Shown in pieces: positions 5,333 to 12,758 of a stretch of DNA of 27,226 nt. The translations under genes and the position numbers were made by a program. This DNA comes from a virus, in the IMG/VR virus record IMGVR_UViG_3300034061_004232, positions 1 to 27,226 of that record; one strand, given 5' to 3'. Within the stretch, counting starts at the first letter, position 1, and each line of letters opens with the position of its first letter. Under the pieces are notes generated by a model, which was not told the origin of the DNA, did not search any database, and was given only the letters and a program-made list of their open reading frames with translations.

Positions 5333-5638
5333 ATGAACAATATATTAGAAAGTCTTTTGGAAATCGACATACAACAAATGAAAGAAGAAGAAACTTTAGA
5401 ACAGGTAATTGAAAACAAGTTTCTCACACCATCCAAGTTTTCTCTGGAAATTGAAAACATCGTTGCTCAAGAAAACTGTAATCATATAGATGCTATCGTT
5501 ATGTTCTGTGAGAAGAATGAGATTGAGATTGAGACAGTTACAAAACTTGTCTCTAAACCCTTAAAGGAACGATTAAAATATGATGCAATTAATCTGAACT
5601 TTATGAAGAGAACTTCAAGTGGGAAGTTGCCTTTGTGA
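5333..5638 (+). CDS. gp33: Late-transcription co-activator gp33 (probable)
   Basis: T4 gp33 bridges host RNA polymerase to the phage sliding clamp and is needed, with gp55, for late transcription. Here a 101-residue, mostly helical, acidic protein lies directly before gp59, the same order as in T4 (33-59-32). Features are the N-terminal acidic helix (ESLLEIDIQQMKEEE), the middle part FLTPSKFSLEIENIVAQ and a basic, hydrophobic tail ending SGKLPL. Sequence similarity to T4 gp33 is low by eye, so the call leans on synteny and size. The stop overlaps gp59 by GTGA. Confidence 0.7.
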   Translation: MNNILESLLEIDIQQMKEEETLEQVIENKFLTPSKFSLEIENIVAQENCNHIDAIVMFCEKNEIEIETVTKLVSKPLKERLKYDAINLNFMKRTSSGKLPL

Positions 5639-6222
5639 CGCCTTATGAGACCTATATTAAATATCTTGCTTTGAAGTCTCATTTTTCCAATAAATCCTAC
5701 GATTACTTCAAATATAATAAAAAGGTTCGTGCCTCTGTAAAATCGTTTAATTCCAGATCCGATAAATACTGGTTCGAGAAGACATCAAGAAAATATAACG
5801 ACAAACAAATCATTGAGTTTTTTGTATCAAACTTTATTGCCGCCGATGATCCGGGTAACTTATGGATTGGTCAAATCATAAACTCCGGAGAAAAAAACTA
5901 TCAGGAGTGGACAAAACGACAGCAGAGTTTAACCTACTTGTTCAAGGAACAATCGACCGCATTGTTCTCTCAGAACGCATTAAACGATGTCTTCGACTGC
6001 TCGAAGGGGCATCCAATACTTCTCAAAAGTTTTTTAAGAGGTGAAATATCGCCCGAAAGTATGGTAATATATGAAAAGGTTTTTTCCTTTCTTAAAAACT
6101 TCGACAAGAATCTTTTAGACCCTGTTTGGGAAATCGTATCTCTCAAGATCAAAAAGTATTCTTCTTTTATACATACTGATGTGTTTTCTTATAAGCGTAT
6201 TTTACGAGAGATTATAGAATGA
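5635..6222 (+). CDS. gp59: Replicative helicase loader gp59
   Basis: gp59 loads the gp41 helicase onto forked DNA coated with gp32. The 195-residue protein resembles T4 gp59 (217 residues). The block S42-DKYWFEKTSRKY-N56 followed by IIEFFVSNFIA corresponds to the T4 RRDKYFFQKLSEKY region and the helix after it. The N-terminal YxKYLALK and KYNKKVR segments also fit. It is basic and helical throughout, as expected. The start is GTG at 5635 overlapping the gp33 stop. The end overlaps the DUF1825 gene by ATGA. Position before gp32 is conserved with T4. Confidence 0.88.
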   Translation: MTPYETYIKYLALKSHFSNKSYDYFKYNKKVRASVKSFNSRSDKYWFEKTSRKYNDKQIIEFFVSNFIAADDPGNLWIGQIINSGEKNYQEWTKRQQSLTYLFKEQSTALFSQNALNDVFDCSKGHPILLKSFLRGEISPESMVIYEKVFSFLKNFDKNLLDPVWEIVSLKIKKYSSFIHTDVFSYKRILREIIE

Positions 6223-6548
6223 GTAGATTTTTTGATTCCGAATTTATCCAAAAAGAGTTAAAAGAAATCAATGAACTTCAGGAATTTCTTTATGGAAGTA
6301 TTCTGACCTTTGCGATTATGTCTCGTGAAGATAAAATAGAACACATTGATAAAATGACTGAACTGCTTGAAAAACAGCAGATTATGTATACTCGTGTCTC
6401 ATTATCGGACGACCCAGAAGCAATCGAAATCAAAGAAAATCTAAAAAAATCTTTGTGTCTGATGGGATTTGCCGAAGACACCAATGTTAATGTTGTCTTT
6501 GCTAATATGAAAAAGACGATTGAGGCACTGAAGAAGTATCTTGACTAA
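6219..6548 (+). CDS. DUF1825 family protein, 109 aa
   Basis: The opening FFDSEFIQKELKEINELQ and the helical hairpin with MSREDKIEHIDKMTELLEKQ match the small helical DUF1825 proteins of cyanobacteria, as I recall them. Similar proteins occur in T4-like cyanophages between gp59 and gp32. Function is unknown. Placement inside the recombination/replication cluster, coupled to gp59 through ATGA, suggests a role in DNA replication or in controlling a host counterpart. The final codons (Leu-Asp-stop) form the -35 box of the gp32 promoter. Confidence 0.78.
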   Translation: MSRFFDSEFIQKELKEINELQEFLYGSILTFAIMSREDKIEHIDKMTELLEKQQIMYTRVSLSDDPEAIEIKENLKKSLCLMGFAEDTNVNVVFANMKKTIEALKKYLD

Positions 6549-6569
6549 TCAGGTCATTCTTGCTATAAT
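6541..6569 (+). promoter_or_regulatory. sigma70-type promoter of gp32
   Basis: TTGACT (6541-6546), a 17-bp spacer and TATAAT (6564-6569) lie upstream of gp32 (ATG 6614), leaving a 5' leader of about 38 nt. The -35 box overlaps the stop codon of the upstream gene. Confidence 0.8.
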
Positions 6570-6613
6570 ATCCAAGGAAAATCAAACTTATCCATCGTAC
6601 CCAAAAAAATCTT

Positions 6614-7531
6614 ATGTCTTTTTCAGATCTAAAAAAACAATCCAAACTTGGTTCTCTTACTGAGAAACTAGTTAAGCAAGTTGAAAAAATGAATACTTCT
6701 GGCGCCGGTTCTGCCGATGAGCGCCTGTGGAAGTTAGAATGTGATAAATCCGGCAATGGTTATGCCGTAATCCGCTTTCTTCCTGCCCCAGAAGGCGAAG
6801 ACCTACCTTTTGTAAAACTTTATTCTCACGCCTTCCAGGGTTCTGGTGGATGGTTGATCGATTCTTGCCTCACTACTCTCAATCAAAAGTGCCCTGTATG
6901 TGAACACAATGGGCAACTATGGAACTCTGGTTCGGATTCTAATAAGGAAGTAGCACGAAAGCAGAAGCGCAAACTGACCTATGTAAGCAACATCTATGTA
7001 GTCAAAGATCCTTCCAATCCAGAAAATGAAGGTCAAGTATTCCTCTTCAAGTATGGTAAGAAAATCTTTGATAAACTGACTGCCGCGATGCAACCAGAGT
7101 TCGAAGATGAGGAATCAATCGATCCGTTTGACTTCTGGAAAGGTGCTAACTTCAAACTGAAAGCAAAAAATGTTGCCGGTTATCGCAACTATGATTCCAG
7201 TGAGTTTGCTGCTGCTGGTGCTCTTCTGGATGATGATGACGCACTTGAAGCAATCTGGAAGAAGCAATATTCTCTGAACGAGTTTATTTCACCTGACCAG
7301 TTCAAGTCTTATGAGGAATTAAAGACTCGTCTTGACTCTGTTCTTGGTTCTAAAACTTCTAGTCGTGTCGATGAAGAAGTTGAAGACGAAGACAACTATC
7401 GTGGTCCTGCTCCTTCTCTTGATGATGACCTGCGTTCAGAACTCAACAATCTGAAACCAAGTCGTTCGGTTGCGGTTGATGACGATGAGGAAGATGAAAC
7501 CTTATCATATTTCGCAAAACTTGCTGAATAG
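6614..7531 (+). CDS. gp32: Single-stranded DNA-binding protein gp32
   Basis: gp32 coats single-stranded DNA during replication, recombination and repair. The 305-residue length is close to T4 (301). The zinc site is seen as H72, C85, C93 and C96 (T4: H64, C77, C87, C90). The basic N-terminal region (residues 1-25) fits the cooperative self-assembly domain. The long acidic C-terminus, ending DDDEEDETLSYFAKLAE, fits the partner-binding tail that contacts gp59 and polymerase. It has its own promoter and is followed by a strong terminator, which allows high and separate expression. Confidence 0.95.
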   Translation: MSFSDLKKQSKLGSLTEKLVKQVEKMNTSGAGSADERLWKLECDKSGNGYAVIRFLPAPEGEDLPFVKLYSHAFQGSGGWLIDSCLTTLNQKCPVCEHNGQLWNSGSDSNKEVARKQKRKLTYVSNIYVVKDPSNPENEGQVFLFKYGKKIFDKLTAAMQPEFEDEESIDPFDFWKGANFKLKAKNVAGYRNYDSSEFAAAGALLDDDDALEAIWKKQYSLNEFISPDQFKSYEELKTRLDSVLGSKTSSRVDEEVEDEDNYRGPAPSLDDDLRSELNNLKPSRSVAVDDDEEDETLSYFAKLAE

Positions 7532-7542
7532 GTGATCTAATA

Positions 7543-7576
7543 AAGAGGAGAGTTGAAAGACTCTCCTCTTTTTTAT
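7543..7576. terminator. Strong bidirectional terminator between convergent genes
   Basis: AAGAGGAGAGT (7543-7553) pairs perfectly with ACTCTCCTCTT (7560-7570) around a 6-nt loop. T runs follow on the + side and a weaker TTTATTAG on the - side. It ends the gp32 transcript and probably the convergent gp53 transcript. Confidence 0.9.
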
Positions 7577-8220
7577 GGCATCGTGACTCTTGTGTTCTCG
7601 GTGCGGATTAATTTATCATTTACATATTGCGATGATCTATCATATGTCATCTCTTTTCTTGTATCATTAATCACCTGCTGAAGATATGAAGGTTTAAGAA
7701 CATAAATGTCTCTTTTCTTATTATTTTTTCTGACTTCATATTCATAATTACTAATACCAACAACAGGATTCACGGTTTGTATGGGAATATTAGGGTTTGG
7801 AATAGTAAAAGTAGAATCTACAATCTTACCTGCCGGAAGTATAAGTCTTCCATTAGAATCTTTGACCTCTATGGTTTCATAGTGATGAACGGCATTTAGA
7901 TCATTTCCATATAATTGTTCCGAATACCTATAGATGTCTCTATCGGAAAGAGGCCATTCATTTCTTACATTTACAATACCTGCGCCAATTAATACGACCC
8001 AATCATACTGAGAACTTCCATAAAGTTCTTCGGCAACCGTATCGGGTCTTGCTCCTTCTTGAATTTGATACTTATTGAATATGGTAAAAACATTTTGTAA
8101 GTCATCACGAAGTTTAACTCTACGAAATATATTTTTTACCAATAAGTAATCATCAGAGCCTTTACGACTTGATAGGAATGATTGATACTCTAAATTGGGT
8201 AATTCTCTGAAATATGACAT
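7573..8220 (-). CDS. gp53: Baseplate wedge subunit gp53
   Basis: gp53 is a wedge component that links neighbouring wedges during baseplate assembly. The 215-residue protein has the family core: a two-helix N-terminal region with LLVKNIFRRVKL, then GARPDTVAEELYGSSQYDWV and VLIGAGIVNVRNEWPLS, comparable to T4 gp53 PRPEELANAIYGNPQLYWVLL. The C-terminal half is extended and probably contacts other wedge proteins. Its start overlaps the gp48 stop by one base (TAATG). It is the last gene of the minus-strand late block. Confidence 0.9.
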   Translation of the reverse strand: MSYFRELPNLEYQSFLSSRKGSDDYLLVKNIFRRVKLRDDLQNVFTIFNKYQIQEGARPDTVAEELYGSSQYDWVVLIGAGIVNVRNEWPLSDRDIYRYSEQLYGNDLNAVHHYETIEVKDSNGRLILPAGKIVDSTFTIPNPNIPIQTVNPVVGISNYEYEVRKNNKKRDIYVLKPSYLQQVINDTRKEMTYDRSSQYVNDKLIRTENTRVTMP

Positions 8221-9230
8221 TAGAATCCTGTTCCCTTTATAGTGGACTTATATGCACCGGTTGGTGATCCTGCTTCAATATAATCCTCACGATAGATTGG
8301 TGTGAGTTCTTGGAATGTTAGAGTCATTTGCATATGAACCGGTGTTGCATCAGAATATGTTGCATAAGTTCCCGAAGCAGTATAATTGACCGACATGGCA
8401 TTCAGGGCACATATCTTAAATTGATTCAAGAATGGATGGTCTTTTCCACCACTCATATAACGAAGACGAAATACACTTGGAGATTTGAGGAATAGTCCGG
8501 CAGCACCACCACCAATCGCTCCTTTTTGTGCCGCAGATTCCGACTTAAAGAATCTGATAATATCTTTGATTTCATCCGATTCTTTTTTAGAACGAGGAAC
8601 TAAATCAAATGAAAATGAAAACCCACTTCTTAATGATACACCATTAAAAAGAAGTTCTGTGTTTGAGTTAAAAACTGCCCCTGTTTGTCTTGATAATGCC
8701 TGATTAAAGTCTCCACCTCCAGTTAGTGCCTTTGTTGCTTGACTGGCAAAAAATGTTTGTATCATTTTTTGTGTTGTTCCTGTTACTGCCGCAGATTTTG
8801 CTTTTTCAAATAGATTTGTAAATGCAGAATTTGCCGCTGCTGGTATATTTTCTCCGCCAATTATGTCACTAGCTGCTCCCATCGTTGCAGTTTCTATAGG
8901 TCCCATCCTACCTTCACCCCAACTTGCACTATTACTATCCTGAATACCCTCTGGAATTGGTAGTATTACGGTTCCTCTAATGTTTTTTGGTCCGTATCCA
9001 CCTTCATTAACAATATTATCAGAACTATTCTGAGCAAAAGAAGTTGAACTAAGAGTTAATCCCGGTGGAAGATACTCATAAGATTCAATCTGCAAATAAT
9101 CATCAGATGCATCAATATTCTTTAATGGATATCGGAATATTTTTGACGACGGCGCTCTATTCGCTGCTGCTTTATATCCGGCAGTAATGGCATTTTGAGT
9201 GGCTGATGATATTTGAGTCGGGAAAGCCAT
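8220..9230 (-). CDS. gp48: Baseplate tail-tube cap gp48
   Basis: gp48 sits on the central hub and, with gp54, starts tail tube polymerisation. The 336-residue protein (T4: 364) has a variable N-terminal arm, a stretch ILPIPEGIQD like the T4 ILLPRSKSD region, and a tube-fold part with FSFDLVPRSKKESDEIKDII matching T4 FTWDLTPRSTEDLMAII. The end, MTLTFQELTPIYREDY, matches T4 TLEITMREIITLNRASLY. A late promoter lies just upstream, and the gene is co-transcribed with gp53. Confidence 0.88.
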   Translation of the reverse strand: MAFPTQISSATQNAITAGYKAAANRAPSSKIFRYPLKNIDASDDYLQIESYEYLPPGLTLSSTSFAQNSSDNIVNEGGYGPKNIRGTVILPIPEGIQDSNSASWGEGRMGPIETATMGAASDIIGGENIPAAANSAFTNLFEKAKSAAVTGTTQKMIQTFFASQATKALTGGGDFNQALSRQTGAVFNSNTELLFNGVSLRSGFSFSFDLVPRSKKESDEIKDIIRFFKSESAAQKGAIGGGAAGLFLKSPSVFRLRYMSGGKDHPFLNQFKICALNAMSVNYTASGTYATYSDATPVHMQMTLTFQELTPIYREDYIEAGSPTGAYKSTIKGTGF

Positions 9231-9244
9231 TTATAGTTTTTAGT

Positions 9245-9252
9245 TATTTATC
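9245..9252 (-). promoter_or_regulatory. T4-type late promoter (GATAAATA)
   Basis: On the minus strand GATAAATA lies 14 nt before the gp48 ATG and immediately after the stop of the 193-aa gene, matching NATAAATA exactly. Confidence 0.65.
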
Positions 9253-9834
9253 TCAATTTTGTATTAATTTTCGATATGGTACTGATCTCAATGTTGCAAA
9301 TTCTTGTTGACTCAATTCATACAAACCACTGACCAATCGATCACCATCTGCCGTATTGTATTGTCTAATTTTTCCAAGATGATAATTAAATCCTAAGAAT
9401 CCTTTTGGCAACATATCTCCTGCCAGAATCAGTGGATGTTGATCATAAAGTATTTTTGGAGTTTTGGCATAATAAATGTAGGTATAGTATCTTCCTGGTA
9501 ATGGATATGCACTTTCAGTTCCACTTAATATTGATAAGATTTCATTCATTAATTTATCCGGTTTTTCAGTTCCGTTTAATGATTTTTTGAAATCACTAAA
9601 ACGATTTGTGCGTATCCTTCCATCAATTCTTCTGGGTGCTTTTGGGTTATCACGAATATAATCAGAATCATTTTTTATAATACTAATTAATTGATCTTTT
9701 GTTAATCTACGATAACCACTTAATTTTCCTACACCACTTGCAGTTTTATAATAAACTGTATGAAATTCTGCAATCTCAATTAATTCATCTTTTGTATAAT
9801 CCCCTAATGGTTTTTCATATCCGGTGAGTGCCAT
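9253..9834 (-). CDS. Unknown virion-cluster protein, 193 aa
   Basis: No family is firmly recognised. Residues 12-55 look like a helix-extended loop-helix (SAP/Rho-N/HeH-like) module: YTKDELIEIAEFH, a Gly/Lys loop, then LTKDQLISIIKN. A basic linker (APRRIDGRIRTNRF) follows. The C-terminal half is beta-rich with PGRYYTYIYYAKTPKILYDQ and FLGFNYHL. Position between gp4 and gp48 suggests a virion or head/tail completion role. In T4 the gene beside gp4 is gp2, the DNA-end protector, and a DNA-binding N-terminal module would be consistent. That link is only an inference. Confidence 0.7.
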   Translation of the reverse strand: MALTGYEKPLGDYTKDELIEIAEFHTVYYKTASGVGKLSGYRRLTKDQLISIIKNDSDYIRDNPKAPRRIDGRIRTNRFSDFKKSLNGTEKPDKLMNEILSILSGTESAYPLPGRYYTYIYYAKTPKILYDQHPLILAGDMLPKGFLGFNYHLGKIRQYNTADGDRLVSGLYELSQQEFATLRSVPYRKLIQN

Positions 9835-9860
9835 AAAGGATTTATCATGGATTGATGTAT

Positions 9861-9868
9861 TATTTATT
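9861..9868 (-). promoter_or_regulatory. T4-type late promoter (AATAAATA)
   Basis: On the minus strand AATAAATA overlaps the stop codon of gp4 (9864-9866) and lies 26 nt ahead of the ATG of the 193-aa gene. Confidence 0.55.
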
Positions 9869-10307
9869 TTCCGTAAAGTTCATTTTCTGTGATTACTTTG
9901 AAAGTCCATCCTCTGTCTTTGCAATATTCTCTCGCTGCCTCCCACTTCGATTGATTCTTGGCATACTCATATGCCTCATAGATATATCCTTTAGTTTGTC
10001 TTTTTGGTTTTGGTGGTGGCATCGTTTGCTTATAAGGTTTAATCTCAATCAAATATTTTTTAGTACTTCCATCTGGTTCTTTGACTTTAATATACGCATC
10101 AGGAAAATATTTGTGAATTTTTCCGTCTACCGGAGAACGATAAGGAATGGCAAGTTCTTCTGATGCGTACTCTAAAATATTTTTATTCGTATCACAATAT
10201 TTGAGAAACTTTAACTCCCAACTAGATCTATAATATATTTCGCAAGGATTTCCAACATACTTTTCTGGAAACTTTGGAGAATATTTTCCTTGTAAAAATC
10301 TTTTCAT
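9864..10307 (-). CDS. gp4: Head completion protein gp4
   Basis: gp4 (T4 gp50/65) finishes the packaged head before tail attachment and carries a PD-(D/E)XK nuclease-like fold. The 147-residue protein shows the family hallmarks KYVGNPCEIYYRSSWELKFL, YFPDAYIKV, YLIEIKPYKQTMPPPKPKR and SKWEAAREYCKDRGW. The acidic residues in SSWE, PD and EIK fit the nuclease fold. T4 gp4 is about 150 residues. It overlaps the upstream homing endonuclease gene by ATGA, so its expression now depends on that transcript. Confidence 0.93.
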   Translation of the reverse strand: MKRFLQGKYSPKFPEKYVGNPCEIYYRSSWELKFLKYCDTNKNILEYASEELAIPYRSPVDGKIHKYFPDAYIKVKEPDGSTKKYLIEIKPYKQTMPPPKPKRQTKGYIYEAYEYAKNQSKWEAAREYCKDRGWTFKVITENELYGK

Positions 10308-11035
10308 TTAGTTTTATTCCACTTCCATTTTCCCTTTATTCTTCCAGATATAAAATCTTCTCCCGGACTTTCAATAGATCTTTTATTAATTTTTCCATTA
10401 TTCCACCATTTTGTTCCTTTTGATGATCCTAATGCATAATCTGGAGGTCTTATACCTTTTTCTTTTAAAGTTTTTGATATTTCTTCTCTTTGTTTTTTTC
10501 CTCGTTCTGTTTGATAATAATTTAATCTATCTATAGACTTTAATTTTTTATATTCTTCCGTATGGTTTTTTCCAGTCCAAAAATTTCCATATAATTCTTT
10601 ATATTCTTTTAATTTATCACCTTTTGGGTCTGGAGATGGGTTTCCTTTATTTTTTAAACTTATTTTGTCTTTAACTTCTTGTGTTCTAGGTTTTCCATAA
10701 TTCCAATGATTCTCACCTTTTATACTTTCATTTCTTTTTTTTCTTGCATATTCATATAAGTAAGAGTTATAATACCTATTAGTTTTACCTTTTATATTAA
10801 TGATAGCGCATAACATTTTTTGAGTATTTTTATGATATAACCCATATTTTTTAATGCAAATTTTTGCTAATAATGTATGGGCAATATAATGCTCTCTTGC
10901 AGTAAGCACTACAACTCTAGTATTATTCCCAAAAATACTTTTAGGAAATGTATGGTGTTTTTCCGTATAACCTTCAGGAGGAATCCTATTCTCTGCTTTC
11001 CTGATGAGGTTGCAATAAACCTTTAGATAGTTCAT
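10304..11035 (-). CDS. Free-standing HNH homing endonuclease
   Basis: The 243-residue protein has an N-terminal HNH core (E25-K-H27-H28, an N37-N38 pair, and H49 with H53 in LTAREHYIAHTLL), which cuts a DNA target to promote its own spread. Downstream are NUMOD3-like DNA-binding repeats (about 114-131, GKPRTQEVKDKISLKNKG; and about 155-167, GKNHTEEYKKLKS). The C-terminal WWNNGKINKRS...SPGEDFISGRIKGKWKW is typical of phage homing enzymes. The coding sequence is markedly more AT-rich than its neighbours, with many AAA, AAT and TAT codons, suggesting a recent gain. It lies directly upstream of gp4 with no intron seen. Confidence 0.85.
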   Translation of the reverse strand: MNYLKVYCNLIRKAENRIPPEGYTEKHHTFPKSIFGNNTRVVVLTAREHYIAHTLLAKICIKKYGLYHKNTQKMLCAIINIKGKTNRYYNSYLYEYARKKRNESIKGENHWNYGKPRTQEVKDKISLKNKGNPSPDPKGDKLKEYKELYGNFWTGKNHTEEYKKLKSIDRLNYYQTERGKKQREEISKTLKEKGIRPPDYALGSSKGTKWWNNGKINKRSIESPGEDFISGRIKGKWKWNKTK

Positions 11036-11042
11036 TTTTTTT

Positions 11043-11111
11043 ATGTCTGGGGTATTAATATTTATAATTTTAATGTGTGTGGGACTTACGCAATATTATC
11101 TCCCCAGACAT
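11043..11111. repeat. Imperfect inverted repeat, large hairpin
   Basis: ATGTCTGGGG (11043-11052) is perfectly complementary to CCCCAGACAT (11102-11111). Inside, after a 3x3 mismatch, TAATATT (11056-11062) pairs with AATATTA (11092-11098), leaving a 29-nt loop. The structure spans the divergent gap between the homing endonuclease and the gp54-like gene and overlaps the minus-strand late promoter. Confidence 0.8.
11059..11066 (-). promoter_or_regulatory. T4 late promoter (TATAAATA)
   Basis: A perfect T4 late octamer TATAAATA on the minus strand lies 23 nt before the homing endonuclease ATG. It would drive the minus-strand block (endonuclease, gp4 and onward). Confidence 0.75.
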
Positions 11112-11148
11112 TCTTGCTGCCCACTATGAAATTTTCCCTTATAAGACA

Positions 11149-11156
11149 TCTAAATA
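11149..11156 (+). promoter_or_regulatory. T4-type late promoter (TCTAAATA)
   Basis: TCTAAATA lies 34 nt before the GTG start of the gp54-like gene and is the likely head of the long tail operon. One base differs from NATAAATA. Confidence 0.5.
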
Positions 11157-11190
11157 CTTATACTAATAAGACTCATAAAAGGTATTTAGA

Positions 11191-12000
11191 GTGCCTAGTA
11201 TCCGCAGAATATCCGACTTTAAACCACTCTTTACGAATCTCGCACAAACTTCTCACTATGAAGTAAGATTTGGTGGCGTAGGACCTCTTGGTGGTCCTCT
11301 AATGGCATATCTTTCTCGTAAAGGAATTAGTCAAAGATTTATTGCAGAAGATGCTGGACTACTTTGTTTTAATGCATCTCTTCCAACTACTTCTTTGGCA
11401 ACTGCTGAGATTAGTGGGAACTTTATGGGTATAACGGAAAAGTTCGCACACACAAGACAATATTCTGCAATTGCGCTTGAGTTTTATGTGGATAGCAATT
11501 ATAATGCTCTTAAATTTATGGAAAGTTGGATGGAGTTTATCGCAAGTGGATCTAATAATCCAGTTGGAAGTAATCTTGCTCCGATAGGGCAGAATCGTAA
11601 GGACTATATTTCTAGAATGCAATATCCAGAATATTATAAATCCGATAGAACTACAATTACAAAGTTTGACAGAGATTATAATAAAGAAATAGAATATGCT
11701 TTTATTGGATTATTTCCATCGGCAATGTCATCAATTCCGGTAAGTTATAATTCGTCAGAAATTCTCAAGATGTCGGTAAATTTTGAGTATGATCGTTATA
11801 TTGCAGGTAGATCATTAAGTTTGAATGAAGTTATTGGTGATAATAATAATAATCAAAACAATAATAATAATCAAAACAATAATCAAAGCAATAATCAAAG
11901 AGTTGTTTATAGAACTGGTCAATCTCTTGGGAATGAAAGTGGGGTAAGAGGTACAATTCCCAATCAAGGAAGTGTTTTTCCTACGATCTTAAATAACTAA
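11191..12000 (+). CDS. gp54: Tail-tube-fold baseplate protein, gp54-like
   Basis: The 269-residue protein has the phage tube-protein pattern: an N-terminal HYEVRFGGV strand, AEDAGLLCFNASLPTTSLAT, ISGNFMGITEKFAHTRQY, FYVDSNYNALKFMESWMEFI and the late IEYAFIGLFPSAMSSIPVSY. This fold is shared by gp19, gp48 and gp54. Size and position beside gp26 and the hub genes favour gp54, the tail-tube initiator. An Asn/Gln-rich linker of about 21 residues (from about residue 217) precedes a short Ser/Gly tail. The start is GTG 11191, since no ATG with the same frame covers the N-terminus. Confidence 0.75.
   Translation: MPSIRRISDFKPLFTNLAQTSHYEVRFGGVGPLGGPLMAYLSRKGISQRFIAEDAGLLCFNASLPTTSLATAEISGNFMGITEKFAHTRQYSAIALEFYVDSNYNALKFMESWMEFIASGSNNPVGSNLAPIGQNRKDYISRMQYPEYYKSDRTTITKFDRDYNKEIEYAFIGLFPSAMSSIPVSYNSSEILKMSVNFEYDRYIAGRSLSLNEVIGDNNNNQNNNNNQNNNQSNNQRVVYRTGQSLGNESGVRGTIPNQGSVFPTILNN
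11840..11900 (+). repeat. AAT/CAA low-complexity repeat in the gp54-like gene
   Basis: The DNA is a string of AAT and CAA codons in short tandem units such as AATAATAATAATCAAAAC, coding for an Asn/Gln tract. It is prone to slippage and length variation. Confidence 0.75.
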
Positions 12001-12008
12001 ACTAAATA
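12001..12008 (+). promoter_or_regulatory. T4-type late promoter (ACTAAATA)
   Basis: ACTAAATA immediately follows the stop of the gp54-like gene and lies 28 nt before gp26, which has a TTGGAG ribosome site at 12027-12032. One base differs from the NATAAATA core. Confidence 0.5.
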
Positions 12009-12036
12009 TTTTTAATGAAGTTTTTATTGGAGTATT

Positions 12037-12756
12037 ATGCCTTTACCAAAAATTGCAGTACCAACATATAGTTTAGAAATACCATCTATTAAAAAAGAAA
12101 TTAAATATAGACCCTTTCTCGTAAAAGAAGAAAAGGTTTTAATTATTGCGATGGAAAGTGAAGATACGAAACAAATTGCACAAGCGGTAAAAACCGTAAT
12201 TTCAAATTGTATTCTCACAAAAGGAATCAAGGTAGAACAACTATCAACTTTTGATATTGAATATTTGTTTCTGAATGTTCGTGGAAAGTCTGTTGGAGAA
12301 TCAGTGGATGTTCTAATTACCTGTCCTGATGACGGAACCACGCAAGTTCCGGTTTCAATTAATCTAGATGAAATTAAAGTAAATGTAAGTGAAGAACATT
12401 CAAAAGATATTAAACTTGATGATGTTCTGACTCTTCGTATGAAATATCCATCGATGCAGGAGTTCATTAAGAACAACTTTAATAATAATGAATCTGTGAG
12501 TGTGGATGATACCTTTGAGATGATTTCTGCCTGTGTGGAGCAGATTTATAGTGAAGAAGAATCTTGGAATGCTTCTGATACGACTAAAAAAGAACTGAAT
12601 GAGTTTCTAGAGCAACTTACCACCAATCAGTTTAAAGAAATTGAAAAGTTTTTTGAGACGATGCCTAAACTATCTTATACTATTAAGGTAAAGAATCCAA
12701 ATACTAATGTGGAAAGTGAAGTCGTATTGGAGGGACTAACATCTTTTTTCGCCTAG
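12037..12756 (+). CDS. gp26: Baseplate hub subunit gp26 (T4_baseplate family)
   Basis: The 239-residue protein belongs to the T4 gp26 family needed to assemble the baseplate hub. The N-terminus LPKIAVPTYSLEIPS followed by IKYRPFLVKEEKVLIIAMES is the family signature, then a helical region (FDIEYLFLNVRGKSVGE), a strand with VDVLITCPDDG and a C-terminal helical half (LNEFLEQLTTNQFKEIEKFF). T4 gp26 has 208 residues. Start ATG 12037 with a clear Shine-Dalgarno. It is followed two bases later by a small assembly-factor-like gene, a pairing seen in many contractile-tail systems. Confidence 0.87.
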   Translation: MPLPKIAVPTYSLEIPSIKKEIKYRPFLVKEEKVLIIAMESEDTKQIAQAVKTVISNCILTKGIKVEQLSTFDIEYLFLNVRGKSVGESVDVLITCPDDGTTQVPVSINLDEIKVNVSEEHSKDIKLDDVLTLRMKYPSMQEFIKNNFNNNESVSVDDTFEMISACVEQIYSEEESWNASDTTKKELNEFLEQLTTNQFKEIEKFFETMPKLSYTIKVKNPNTNVESEVVLEGLTSFFA

Positions 12757-12758
12757 GA

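Noticed and set aside
9852-10163. Plus-strand frame rich in Phe and Ile
   Set aside because: Antisense to gp4, with composition typical of a reversed Lys/Glu-rich gene.
11036-11190. tRNA or small gene in the divergent gap
   Set aside because: No cloverleaf or credible ORF was found; the hairpin arms do not match tRNA geometry.
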